This document shows positions 54,613-63,097 of a DNA stretch of 64,000 bases, in pieces (position 1 is the stretch's first letter; every line of letters starts with the position of its first letter). A model generated the notes under the pieces. It was given only the letters and a program-made list of their open reading frames with translations. It searched no databases and was not told where the DNA came from. Position numbers and translations under genes: made by a program. Source of the stretch: Rhodanobacter glycinis (GTDB taxonomy: Bacteria; Pseudomonadota; Gammaproteobacteria; Xanthomonadales; Rhodanobacteraceae); NCBI RefSeq assembly GCF_900114325.1, contig NZ_FOSR01000008.1, positions 124,001 through 188,000 on the forward strand, given 5' to 3'.

Positions 54613-55995
54613 TCAGCTCTTGCGGTAACGCTGCTCAAGCATCGCGAACACCGCGCGCAGCCCCATGGCCTCGCCGCCACGCGGGCGGCCGGGGCGGTCG
54701 GCGTCGTTCCAGGCGTAGGTGTCCAGATGCATCCAGCGCTGGGCGTCGGGGACGAAGCGTTCCAGGTACAGCGCGGCGGTGATCGCACCGGCGTGGCGTG
54801 ACGGCCCCGCGTTGGCAAAATCGGCCAGGTAAGAGTCCAGCATCTTGAAGTAGGGACGCCACAACGGCAGCCGCCACAGTGGATCGTTGTTTGCGCGGCC
54901 GGCGGCGAGCGTGGCCTCGGCCAGCGCGTCATCGTTGCTGAAGAGTGCGGGCAGGTCGGGGCCCAGCGCGACGCGGGCGGCGCCGGTGAGGGTGGCGAAA
55001 TCCACCATCAGGTCCGGCTTCTGCTCGGCGCCGTAGGCCAGCGCGTCGCACAGGATCAGGCGACCTTCGGCATCGGTGTTGTCGATCTCCACGCTGTGGC
55101 CGGCGCGGGTGACGATGACTTCGCCTGGGCGCATGGCATTGCCGGCGACCGAATTTTCCACTGCGGGCACCAGCAGGGTCAGTCGTACCGGCAGCCTGGC
55201 CTGCATCACCAGGCCGGCCAGCGCGATCGCATGGGCGGAGCCGCCCATGTCCTTCTTCATCCAGCGCATGCCGTCGGCGGACTTGAGGTCGAGACCGCCG
55301 GTGTCGAAGCACACGCCCTTGCCGACCAGCACCAGTTTCGGATCGTCGAGCTTGCCCCAGCTCAGCTCGATCAGGCGCGGCTCGCGATGGCTGGCGCGGC
55401 CAACGGCGTGGATGGTGGGGAAGTTGGCTTTCAGCAGTTCGTCGCCGACCCAGTCGCGCACCTTGGCCTTGTGCGTCTTGCCCAGCGTCTTGATGGCGTC
55501 GCCGATCTGCTCGGGGCCCATGTCTTCGGTGGGCGTGTTGACCAGGTCGCGCACCAGCGCGGTGGCGTCGACCAGCGGCTGCACGGCGGCGAACACGGCG
55601 GCGTCGACGCTCAGCGTGGCCGGCTCGCGCTTGGCCTTGCGATAGCGGGTGAACTGGTAGGCGCCCAGCGCCCAGCCCAGTGCAGCCTGTTGCGCATCGA
55701 GTGCAACGCCATCTTCGGCAAGTTGGTAGGTGCCTTCGGGCAGCGTCGCCGGAAGTGCGGCCAGCGCGGCGAGTGGCTGCGTGGCGTCCACGCCGACCAG
55801 CACCCGCTCCAGCTTGCCATTCGCATCGGGCAGCAGCAGCGTGCTGCCGGGCTTGGCATCGAAGCCTTGCGTGGTCAGCCAGCGGCGCTGCGTGGCACTG
55901 AGACGCTTGCGCGTGGCGGCGAGGTGGGAAGTGTCGGTGGCCTCGACGGCAATGCGTTGGCGCGGGGCGGATGAACGTTCGATCAGGGCGGGCAT
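54613..55995 (-). CDS. M17-family leucyl aminopeptidase
   Basis: The product has 460 residues. The family signature NTDAEGRLIL, the metal/active-site Lys in VGKGVCFDTGGLDLKSADGM and the Arg of the same NTDAEGR motif are present. It removes N-terminal residues using two metal ions, in the cytoplasm. Compared with PepA (about 500 residues) the N-terminal domain is shorter, as in PepB-like members. ATG 55995 follows AGAGGAG. Next upstream is a HAD hydrolase with an 81-base gap. Confidence 0.93.
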   Translation of the reverse strand: MPALIERSSAPRQRIAVEATDTSHLAATRKRLSATQRRWLTTQGFDAKPGSTLLLPDANGKLERVLVGVDATQPLAALAALPATLPEGTYQLAEDGVALDAQQAALGWALGAYQFTRYRKAKREPATLSVDAAVFAAVQPLVDATALVRDLVNTPTEDMGPEQIGDAIKTLGKTHKAKVRDWVGDELLKANFPTIHAVGRASHREPRLIELSWGKLDDPKLVLVGKGVCFDTGGLDLKSADGMRWMKKDMGGSAHAIALAGLVMQARLPVRLTLLVPAVENSVAGNAMRPGEVIVTRAGHSVEIDNTDAEGRLILCDALAYGAEQKPDLMVDFATLTGAARVALGPDLPALFSNDDALAEATLAAGRANNDPLWRLPLWRPYFKMLDSYLADFANAGPSRHAGAITAALYLERFVPDAQRWMHLDTYAWNDADRPGRPRGGEAMGLRAVFAMLEQRYRKS

Positions 55996-56076
55996 GCGGA
56001 CTCCTCTTGGCGCGTTGCGACGCGTCTTCATTCGGTTATGCCAGCCGCACATGATGCGCGCATTCGCTGGCGCTGC

Positions 56077-56793
56077 CTATGCGGATGGGCCATGTGCCGG
56101 TTGCGCATCGAGCCAGTCCGCCAGGGCGCCGAGGTCGCGCAGATCCAGCTCGGGCGCGGGGCCAAGCGCCGCGGGCCAGGGTTCGCCGGTGCGATTGATC
56201 CATGCCGCGTGCAGGCCGGCATCGCGCGCGCCGGCCACGTCCATCACCGGGTCGTCGCCCACGTGCAGGATCTCGTCCGGTGCCACGCCCAGGCGTTCGG
56301 CCGCTGCGTGGAAGATGCGCGGATCGGGCTTGGCGACGCCGGCGTCACGTGCGCACACGCGTGCGGCGAAATGCCCGTGCAGGCCGATGCGCTCGAGATC
56401 GGCATTGCCGTTGGTCAGGCTGGCCAGCGGCAGGCGTGCGGCCAGGCGTTCCAGCGCGGGCAGGGCGTCGGGATACAGCTCGACACGATTGCGCGCGCTG
56501 AAGTAGACCTCCCACAGCGCTTCCAGCGGTGCCTCGTCGATGCCGCAGGCGGCGAACGCGCGCTGCATGGTCAGGTGGCGCTGGGTAGTGAAATCATGCG
56601 CCAGGTCGAGCCGTTCGGCGGCGACCTGCGCGCGCAGTTCGCGCATGGCCGGGATCGGCCACGCGCGGGCGACGTCGGGGTGATTCGCCTGCAGCCACGC
56701 ATCCAGTTCGCGGTCGGCGGACTCCAGGGCCGGCAGCACCGGCCACAAGGTGTCATCCAGATCCAGCGTGATGGCGCGGATGCGCACGCTCAA
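56077..56793 (-). CDS. HAD-superfamily hydrolase (YjjG/phosphatase-like)
   Basis: The product has 238 residues. HAD motif I is LDLDDTLWPV near the start, motif II is the Ser/Thr of LASLTNGNADL (about 130), and motif IV is HVGDDPVMDVAGARDAG (about 185). A helical cap lies between motifs I and II. It is likely a small-molecule phosphatase; the substrate is not deducible. Its start overlaps the stop of the LysM protein gene by four bases, so the two are co-translated. Confidence 0.88.
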   Translation of the reverse strand: MSVRIRAITLDLDDTLWPVLPALESADRELDAWLQANHPDVARAWPIPAMRELRAQVAAERLDLAHDFTTQRHLTMQRAFAACGIDEAPLEALWEVYFSARNRVELYPDALPALERLAARLPLASLTNGNADLERIGLHGHFAARVCARDAGVAKPDPRIFHAAAERLGVAPDEILHVGDDPVMDVAGARDAGLHAAWINRTGEPWPAALGPAPELDLRDLGALADWLDAQPAHGPSA

Positions 56794-58226
56794 CGCGCGC
56801 TGAGGCGCAACACTTGTCCCGCATGCACGGTGTTGCCGGCCAGGTGGTTCCAGTCGCGGATCTGCGCCACGTCCAGGTGGTGCTTGTGCGCGATGGAGTA
56901 GAGCGTTTCGCCCGGGGCCACCTTGTGGGTCGGGACGTGGACGGAAGCAGTCGCCCGCTCGTGCGTGCGGGTGTGTGTGCTGGTGGGACGGTCGCGGCTC
57001 ACGTAGCTGTCCGAGCGCACGCGGGCGAAATCGCTGCCGCGGCTGCCGGTGTCCGCCACGGTGACGGCATCGCTGCGCACGCCCTTGAGGCCGCTCGGCT
57101 CCGGCGCGGCGACCACACTGCTGTGCACATCGGCAAGCTTGGGCGTGCTGGCTGTCTTGCTGGCTGTCTTGGCCGCTGCCGCGGTTGCCAATGCATCGCG
57201 ACGCGCGTTGCGTTCGGCCAGAGCCTCACGCGCGGCGAGCGTGCGCTGGGACGTCGGCGCAGACGCCACGCGCGAAGCGTAGGTGGCACCCGGTGCGGAA
57301 ATCGGCGTGGTCGACTGGCTCGGTGCCGTCGGCACCCGACGCGCGCCCACTTCGGCAAGGATGCGCGAGCGGCGCGCGCTGTCCATCGAGGCCAGCACGG
57401 TGCCGTCCTGGTACGGCAGCAGGTGATGCTTGCGCAGTACGGCCTGGCCCTTGGCGCTTTCGGTGAAATCGATGAACGATTTCGCCTGGGCGGCATTCGG
57501 GCTGTCGGCATGGGTGACCAGGTAGATCGGCGTGTACAGCGGGTAGCGACCGCTGGCGACATTGGCCACGGTCGGGGTACTGCCATCGATGTGCAGCATC
57601 TTCACCTTGCGGTTGCCCTCGACGCTGGACAGCGTGGTGGCGCCCAGCGAATGCGGATCGAGCGCAATGCCCTGTTCCAGCGAGGTGGTGGTGAGGTACA
57701 GGCGCGGCGCGGCGACCGGCTGGTTGCCCCGACCGAACAGCAGCTTGCGCAGGCTGAATTCCACGCCATCGCCGGGGCTGGCCACGGCATACACGTTGAT
57801 CGGTGCGTTCGGGCCGCCCACTTCGCTCCAGTTGTGGATCTTGCCGTAGTAGATGTCGTGCAACTGCTTCAGCGTGAGGCTGTCGACCGGGTTGTTGGCG
57901 CTGGTGATCATCACCAGGCCATCCCATGCCACCGGCGTGAAGGTGAGGCCGCGATCTTCGGCGCTGCCGTCGCTGCCGCGCACGCTGCCGGCGAGGTCGG
58001 CCGAGCCGTTGTTCACCGCGTCGATGCCGGCGGCGGTATTGAACGGATGCCCGACCAGCTTGCCGTGGCCGGACTGTTGCCAGGCCTTGGCCATGCCTTC
58101 GACCACGCCGTGCGCCGTGACGATGTCGCCGCTCCACGTAAGGGTTTGACTGGCCGCGAAGGCGGTGGTGGCGATGCAGGCGCAAAGCAGCGCGGCGGGA
58201 AGCAGGCGCGTGGAACGGACGGACAT
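56790..58226 (-). CDS. PstS-like periplasmic binding protein fused to C-terminal LysM
   Basis: The product has 478 residues. Signal peptide (STRLLPAALLCACIATTAFAAS), then a PstS-type phosphate-binding fold to about residue 290 (GIDAVNNGSADLAGSVR, DIYYGKIHNWSEVGGP, FSLRKLLFGRG, SFIDFTESAKGQAVL). A low-complexity Ala/Ser/Thr linker spans about 300-430, and a LysM domain at about 433-478 (HKVAPGETLYSIAHKHHL, WNHLAGNTVHAGQVL) should bind peptidoglycan. LysM would tether the binder to the cell wall. No pst transporter genes are adjacent. Whether the ligand is phosphate is uncertain. Confidence 0.85.
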   Translation of the reverse strand: MSVRSTRLLPAALLCACIATTAFAASQTLTWSGDIVTAHGVVEGMAKAWQQSGHGKLVGHPFNTAAGIDAVNNGSADLAGSVRGSDGSAEDRGLTFTPVAWDGLVMITSANNPVDSLTLKQLHDIYYGKIHNWSEVGGPNAPINVYAVASPGDGVEFSLRKLLFGRGNQPVAAPRLYLTTTSLEQGIALDPHSLGATTLSSVEGNRKVKMLHIDGSTPTVANVASGRYPLYTPIYLVTHADSPNAAQAKSFIDFTESAKGQAVLRKHHLLPYQDGTVLASMDSARRSRILAEVGARRVPTAPSQSTTPISAPGATYASRVASAPTSQRTLAAREALAERNARRDALATAAAAKTASKTASTPKLADVHSSVVAAPEPSGLKGVRSDAVTVADTGSRGSDFARVRSDSYVSRDRPTSTHTRTHERATASVHVPTHKVAPGETLYSIAHKHHLDVAQIRDWNHLAGNTVHAGQVLRLSAR

Positions 58227-58410
58227 GATGATGGATAACCCCGGTAATGAAGAGGGCAAAGGGTGCCGCCAGTGGGGCGGTGCTGCAGTGACGCAATCGC
58301 GGTATTTCAGCCGTCGGCGGCAAAAACATCAAGCATGGTCATGTGCTTGCGTTAAGTATTGCCGCCACGGAAGGCGAACTGGCTAGTTCAGTAAAAGGGG
58401 GTAAATGTTC

Positions 58411-58492
58411 GTCATTCCAGCGGAGGCTGGAATCCGGTGCCTCTGCCGTGTGGCGAAAATCATGTGATCCCGGCTTACGCCGGGATCACATG
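58411..58492. repeat. REP-like repeat pair downstream of the DegP-type gene
   Basis: TTCCAGC/GCTGGAA at 58415-58432 and the long hairpin CATGTGATCCCGGC/GCCGGGATCACATG at 58461-58492 belong to the CGTCATTCC family. The 58227-58519 gap holds nothing else that I can support. Confidence 0.7.
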
Positions 58493-58519
58493 CATCGGAG
58501 GTCGATGGCGCCGTGAGCG

Positions 58520-59902
58520 TCATGGAATCTGTACGTAATGCAGGTTGCCGTGGCTGGCGACCACCAGCGTCAGCACGCGTGGCTGCATGCCGGCCAGGCG
58601 CTGCATGTCGCGCACGCTGGTGACGCGATAGTTGCCCACGCCGACCACGATGTCGCCGGTGGCCAGACCTGCCTGCGCGGCATCGCTGCCCGCGCGCACC
58701 GACACCACGGCGACGCCGGCCACGCCCTGGCTGCGCTGGTTCTCGCCCAGTTCGCTGAATTCCACGCCGGCCAGGCGCGGATCAAGCGCGCGACCGTCCA
58801 GCGTGGCGAGTTTCTCCGGCGTCAGCGTGGCGCTCACTGTCCGCTCGGCGCCGTTGCGGCGGATGGTCATGTTTACCACGCTGCCGACCGGCTCCAGTCC
58901 TTCGGTGTTGTGCAATTGCTGGCTGTCGTGCAGCGGCTTGCCGTCCACCGCCGTGATCACGTCGCCGACGGCGAGCCCGGCCTTGTCGGCCGACGAGCCG
59001 CGCACCACGTTCGTCACCACCACGCCGTTGCTGTTGGACAAGCCCAGCATGCGCGCGATGCGTGGCGTGATGTCCTGCGTCTGCAGGCCCAGCGTGCCGC
59101 GGCTGACCTTGCCGTGCGCGATCAACTGGCGCATCACCTCGCCGATCAGGTCGGACGGAATCGCGAAGCCGATGCCCGCGCTGGCGCCGGAAGGCGAGTA
59201 GATCATCGAGTTGATGCCGACCAGTTCGCCGCGCAGGTTCACCAGTGCGCCGCCGGAGTTGCCGGGGTTGATCGAGGCGTCGGTCTGGATGAAGTTCTGG
59301 TAGCCCGAGCCACCCAGGCCCGAGCGACCCAGTGCCGAGACGATGCCGGAGGTGACCGTCTCGCTGAGTCCGAACGGTTCACCCACCGCCACCACGAAGT
59401 CGCCCACGCGCAGCTTCGACGAATCGGCCAGCGGCAGTGCCTGCAGATGATCGGCCTTGATCTTCACCACCGCCACGTCGGTGGCCGGATCGGTGCCGAC
59501 CAGGGTGCCCTTGAAGCTGCGCCCATCCTGCAGCGTCACCGTGATGTCGTCGGCGCCGCCCACCACGTGGTTGTTGGTGATGATGTAACCCTTGGCCGCA
59601 TCCACGATCACGCCCGAACCCAGGCTTTGTTCCACCCGTTCGCGTGGCGTGTTCGGCAGGCCGAAGAACTGGCGGAAGATCGGATCGCTGAAGTACGGGT
59701 CGCGCACGGCCACGCGGGTCTTGGTGGAAATGTTCACCACCGCCGGCGTCACGTGCGCCAGCATCGGTGCCAGCGACGGCATCGGCTGGCCATCCACCGA
59801 CGGTGGAATGCCGGCGTGTCCGGGCAACGAAAGCGCACCGCCGAGCACGGCGACAAAAGCGGCGGCAAGCCAGCGCGAAGCGCGGGAACGATGATGCGGC
59901 AT
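58520..59902 (-). CDS. DegP/DegQ-type periplasmic serine protease
   Basis: The product has 460 residues. Signal peptide, then a trypsin-like domain with His in TNNHVVGGADDITV, Asp in DPATDVAVVKI and Ser in NPGNSGGALVN, followed by two PDZ domains (about 265-355 and 385-455). It is a quality-control protease or chaperone of the periplasm. A short Q-linker and overall length are closer to DegQ than DegP. ATG 59902 is preceded by AGGAGGAACCC. It is the last gene of the minus-strand group before nrdJ. Confidence 0.93.
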   Translation of the reverse strand: MPHHRSRASRWLAAAFVAVLGGALSLPGHAGIPPSVDGQPMPSLAPMLAHVTPAVVNISTKTRVAVRDPYFSDPIFRQFFGLPNTPRERVEQSLGSGVIVDAAKGYIITNNHVVGGADDITVTLQDGRSFKGTLVGTDPATDVAVVKIKADHLQALPLADSSKLRVGDFVVAVGEPFGLSETVTSGIVSALGRSGLGGSGYQNFIQTDASINPGNSGGALVNLRGELVGINSMIYSPSGASAGIGFAIPSDLIGEVMRQLIAHGKVSRGTLGLQTQDITPRIARMLGLSNSNGVVVTNVVRGSSADKAGLAVGDVITAVDGKPLHDSQQLHNTEGLEPVGSVVNMTIRRNGAERTVSATLTPEKLATLDGRALDPRLAGVEFSELGENQRSQGVAGVAVVSVRAGSDAAQAGLATGDIVVGVGNYRVTSVRDMQRLAGMQPRVLTLVVASHGNLHYVQIP

Positions 59903-60045
59903 GGGTTCCTCCTGCATGCACGGTTAAGCGGTGCTGGTTCGACTCGCGCCGGCGGCTGCGGTTCCTTTGAACGGGCATCGGCGAATATGGTCGCGGGTAC
60001 TTTACAACCACCGGCCCCGGGTTTACTTTGCCAACTCACCAGCAA

Positions 60046-60061
60046 CCACAACATCTTGTGT
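60046..60061. promoter_or_regulatory. Candidate NrdR box upstream of nrdJ
   Basis: CCACAACATCTTGTGT contains the palindrome CACAA-N4-TTGTG, close to the NrdR consensus (ACACwATATwTwGTGT). It lies about 110 bases before the ATG of the reductase gene. Only one copy is seen, whereas NrdR sites usually come in pairs. No cobalamin riboswitch is visible in the 265-base gap 59903-60167. Confidence 0.4.
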
Positions 60062-60167
60062 GTTCGTGAGGACGGGGAGCCCAGATGCAGGTGATGATCA
60101 CCAGGTCGTCGTGGGCTTCGAATGAGGATCCAGCGGGGCGCCTGGCCGCCCGGGAGATCGGCAAACA

Positions 60168-62315
60168 ATGACTACCGTGCGCGCTCCAGCCGCTCAACCC
60201 GACGTTGCGGAGATTCCCCTGCAGCCGGCCTCCCAGGACATCTGGGACAAGAAGTACCGCCTGCGCACCAAATCGGGTGAACCGGTCGACGCCGATGTCG
60301 ATGGCACCTGGCAGCGCGTGGCCCGTGCACTGGCCGACGTGGAAGCCACTCCGGAGCTGCGCACGCACTGGAACGAGCGTTTTCTGTGGGCGCTGCGCCA
60401 TGGCGCGATCCCGGCCGGCCGCATCACCTCCAATGCCGGCGCGCTGGCGCACAAGCCGGCCACCTCCACGATCAACTGCACCGTCTCCGGCACCATCCGC
60501 GATTCGATGGACAACATCCTGGAGAAGGTGCACGAAGCCGGGCTTACGTTGAAGGCCGGTTGCGGCATCGGCTACGAATTTTCCACGCTGCGTCCGCGCG
60601 GTGCGTACGTGTCCGGCGCCGGCGCGTACACCAGCGGCCCGCTGTCGTTCATGGATATCTACGACAAGATGTGCTTCACCGTGTCGTCCGCCGGCGGCCG
60701 CCGAGGCGCGCAGATGGGCACGTTCGACGTCAGCCATCCCGACGTGAAGGAATTCATCAAGGCCAAGCGCGAGGACGGCCGCCTGCGCCAGTTCAATCTC
60801 TCGCTGCTGGTCACCGACGGCTTCATGCAGGCGGTGGAGCACGACCAGGACTGGCCGCTGGTGTTCCCGGTGCACGTGAAGGAACGCGACGAGGTCAACC
60901 TGGACGATCCGGCCCAGGTGGTCTGGCGCGAATGGCCCACCCACGAGAACTACGTCGACCGCGAGGATGGCCTGGTCGCCTGCAAGATCTACGGCCACAT
61001 CCGCGCGCGGCACCTGTGGGACATGATCATGGTTTCGACGTACGACTACGCCGAGCCCGGGTTCATCCTGATCGACAAGGTCAACGAGATGAACAACAAC
61101 TGGTGGTGCGAACATATCCGCGCGACCAACCCTTGCGGCGAACAGCCCTTGCCGCCCTACGGCTCGTGCCTGCTCGGTTCGGTGAATCTCACCAAGTTCG
61201 TGCGCGATCCGTTCGGGCCGAAGGCGCGTTTCGACTGGGACGAGTACCGCGAGGTGGTGAAGGTATTCACCCGCATGCTCGACAACGTGGTCGAGATCAA
61301 CGGCCTGCCGCTGGAGCAGCAGCGCAACGAGATCATGGGCAAGCGCCGCCATGGTATGGGCTTCCTCGGCCTGGGCAGCACGCTGGCCATGCTGAAGATG
61401 CGCTACGGCGGGACCGAAGGCGTGGCCTTCACTGAGGACGTCTCGCGCGAGATGGCGGTGGCCGGTTGGGAAGTGGCACTGGACCTGGCCAGGGAGAAGG
61501 GCGCCGCGCCGATCCTGTTGCAGGACTTCACCGTCACCGGCGACATGCTGCGCAAGCGCCCGGAAATGGCGCGCGACGGCTACAAGGTCGGCGACAGCAT
61601 TCCCGGTCGCGTGCTGCACGCCAGGTACAGCCGCTACATGCAGCGCGTGGCGGAAGTGGCGCCCAACCTGGTCGAGCAACTGGCCGAGACCGGCGCGCGT
61701 TTCACCCACCACACCTCGATCGCGCCCACCGGCACCATTTCCCTGTCGCTGGCCAACAACGCCAGCAACGGCATCGAGCCGAGTTTCGCCCACCACTATT
61801 CGCGCAACGTGATTCGCGAAGGCAAGAAGTCGAAAGAGAAGGTCGAGGTCTTCAGTTTCGAGCTGCTTGCCTACCGCGCGCTCATCAACGCCGGCGCCAT
61901 GCCGCTTTCCGAAGACCCGGCGACCAAGCTGCCGGACTATTTCGTCGCCGCCGACGACATCGGTCCCAAGCAGCACGTGGACATCCAGGCCGCCTCGCAG
62001 AAATGGATCGACTCATCCATTTCCAAGACCGCGAACGTGCCTACAGACTACCCCTACGAAGACTTCAAGGACATCTATTTCTACGCCTACAAACAGGGCC
62101 TGAAAGGATGCACCACCTTCCGTTTCAACCCTGCCGCATTCCAGGGCGTACTGGTCAAGGATGCCGACCTTGCAAATACCCTCTACCACTTCGAACTGGA
62201 AGACGGTAGCGTTATCGAACTGAGAGGCAATGAAGAGGTGGAATACGACGGTGAGATGCATACCGCCGCCAACCTTTTCGATGCCTTGAAGGAAGGGTAT
62301 TACGGCAAGTTCTAG
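60168..62315 (+). CDS. nrdJ: B12-dependent class II ribonucleotide reductase, catalytic subunit (NrdJa)
   Basis: The product has 715 residues. It reduces ribonucleotides to deoxyribonucleotides using adenosylcobalamin to generate a thiyl radical, independent of oxygen. Key residues: Cys104 in TINCTVSG and Cys334 (redox pair), radical Cys323 in NPCGEQPLPP, Asn321 and Glu325. The C-terminal redox Cys tail and the TSCPD domain of single-chain NrdJ are absent; they are encoded separately at 63098. This is the split form known as NrdJa/NrdJb in Pseudomonas. ATG 60168 follows GGGAGATC. A histone-like gene lies between the two subunit genes. Confidence 0.94.
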   Translation: MTTVRAPAAQPDVAEIPLQPASQDIWDKKYRLRTKSGEPVDADVDGTWQRVARALADVEATPELRTHWNERFLWALRHGAIPAGRITSNAGALAHKPATSTINCTVSGTIRDSMDNILEKVHEAGLTLKAGCGIGYEFSTLRPRGAYVSGAGAYTSGPLSFMDIYDKMCFTVSSAGGRRGAQMGTFDVSHPDVKEFIKAKREDGRLRQFNLSLLVTDGFMQAVEHDQDWPLVFPVHVKERDEVNLDDPAQVVWREWPTHENYVDREDGLVACKIYGHIRARHLWDMIMVSTYDYAEPGFILIDKVNEMNNNWWCEHIRATNPCGEQPLPPYGSCLLGSVNLTKFVRDPFGPKARFDWDEYREVVKVFTRMLDNVVEINGLPLEQQRNEIMGKRRHGMGFLGLGSTLAMLKMRYGGTEGVAFTEDVSREMAVAGWEVALDLAREKGAAPILLQDFTVTGDMLRKRPEMARDGYKVGDSIPGRVLHARYSRYMQRVAEVAPNLVEQLAETGARFTHHTSIAPTGTISLSLANNASNGIEPSFAHHYSRNVIREGKKSKEKVEVFSFELLAYRALINAGAMPLSEDPATKLPDYFVAADDIGPKQHVDIQAASQKWIDSSISKTANVPTDYPYEDFKDIYFYAYKQGLKGCTTFRFNPAAFQGVLVKDADLANTLYHFELEDGSVIELRGNEEVEYDGEMHTAANLFDALKEGYYGKF

Positions 62316-62368
62316 TTGTAGTTCCAACCCACGAGAAGTACATACAACCGTCCGAGGGGATCACCTGC

Positions 62369-63010
62369 ATGTCCATCGATAACGAGATCGAAGCGCAAGA
62401 CAGCGCCGCACCGGCCGCTCCGGCGGTTGAGGCTCCTGCCGCTCCCGCTGCTGCACCCGTCAAGAAAGCACCGGCCCGCAAGAAGCCTGCTGCCAAGAAG
62501 GCTGCGGCGAAGAAGCCGGTTGCGAAGAAGGCCGCCAAGAAAGCTGCACCCGCCAAGAAGGCAGCGGCCAAGAAGGCCGTGAAGAAGGCGGCCACCAAGA
62601 AAGTAGCCAAGAAGGCTGCGGCCAAGAAGACGGCGAAGAAGGCTCCGGCCAAGAAAGTCGCCGCCAAGAAGGCCGTGAAGAAAGCCGCCAAGAAGGTGGC
62701 CAAGAAAGCCACGGTCGCCAAGAAGTCGGTGAAGAAGGTTGCCAAGAAGGCAGCCGGCAAGGCGAAGAAAGTGGCCAGCAAGCCGGCGAAGAAAGTCGCC
62801 GCGAAGAAGGCCGGCAAGAAGGTCGCCGTCAAGAAAGTAGCCAAGAAGGCCGGCGTCAAGAAGGCCTCCGTGAAGAAGGCGGCGCCGAAAAAGGCCGCCG
62901 GCAAGAAAACCGTCGCCAAGGCGTCGGTGAAGAGGTCCACTGCCAGCAAGAAGGTGAGCGTGAAGGCGGCCAGCAAGCCTGCCGCCAAGAAGGCCACCCG
63001 CAAGAAGTAA
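62369..63010 (+). CDS. Histone H1-like Lys/Ala-rich protein
   Basis: The product has 213 residues. After an acidic/Ala-Pro start ([15 protein letters not shown]) nearly the whole chain is repeats of (A/V)AKKA(A/V) with some PAKK variants, as in eukaryotic H1 tails and AlgP-like proteins. It is expected to bind DNA nonspecifically and to be unfolded when free. It starts 53 bases after nrdJa with AGGGGAT upstream and is closed by a strong terminator, so it is probably co-transcribed with nrdJa. Its function near a reductase is not known. Codon repetition of AAG/GCC makes the DNA internally repetitive. Confidence 0.88.
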   Translation: MSIDNEIEAQDSAAPAAPAVEAPAAPAAAPVKKAPARKKPAAKKAAAKKPVAKKAAKKAAPAKKAAAKKAVKKAATKKVAKKAAAKKTAKKAPAKKVAAKKAVKKAAKKVAKKATVAKKSVKKVAKKAAGKAKKVASKPAKKVAAKKAGKKVAVKKVAKKAGVKKASVKKAAPKKAAGKKTVAKASVKRSTASKKVSVKAASKPAAKKATRKK

Positions 63011-63019
63011 GTCCCGACA

Positions 63020-63058
63020 CGCCCGGTCCGGCCGCGTGCCGGACCGGGCGCGTTTTTT
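63020..63058 (+). terminator. Strong rho-independent terminator
   Basis: GCCCGGTCCGGC at 63021-63032 pairs with GCCGGACCGGGC at 63038-63049, followed by GCG and TTTTTT. It closes the nrdJa/histone-like unit and separates it from the small reductase subunit gene 40 bases further on. Confidence 0.9.
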
Positions 63059-63097
63059 CCGCGCCGCGCGCCGCCATCCATCCAGGAAGAACACACC

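Noticed and set aside
59903-60167. A cobalamin riboswitch before nrdJ
   Set aside because: No B12-box-like sequence or conserved pairing was seen; only one NrdR-like site.
62460-63000. Regular short repeats that could suggest a CRISPR or satellite array
   Set aside because: They are coding AKKA repeats with no constant repeat/spacer pattern and no cas genes.
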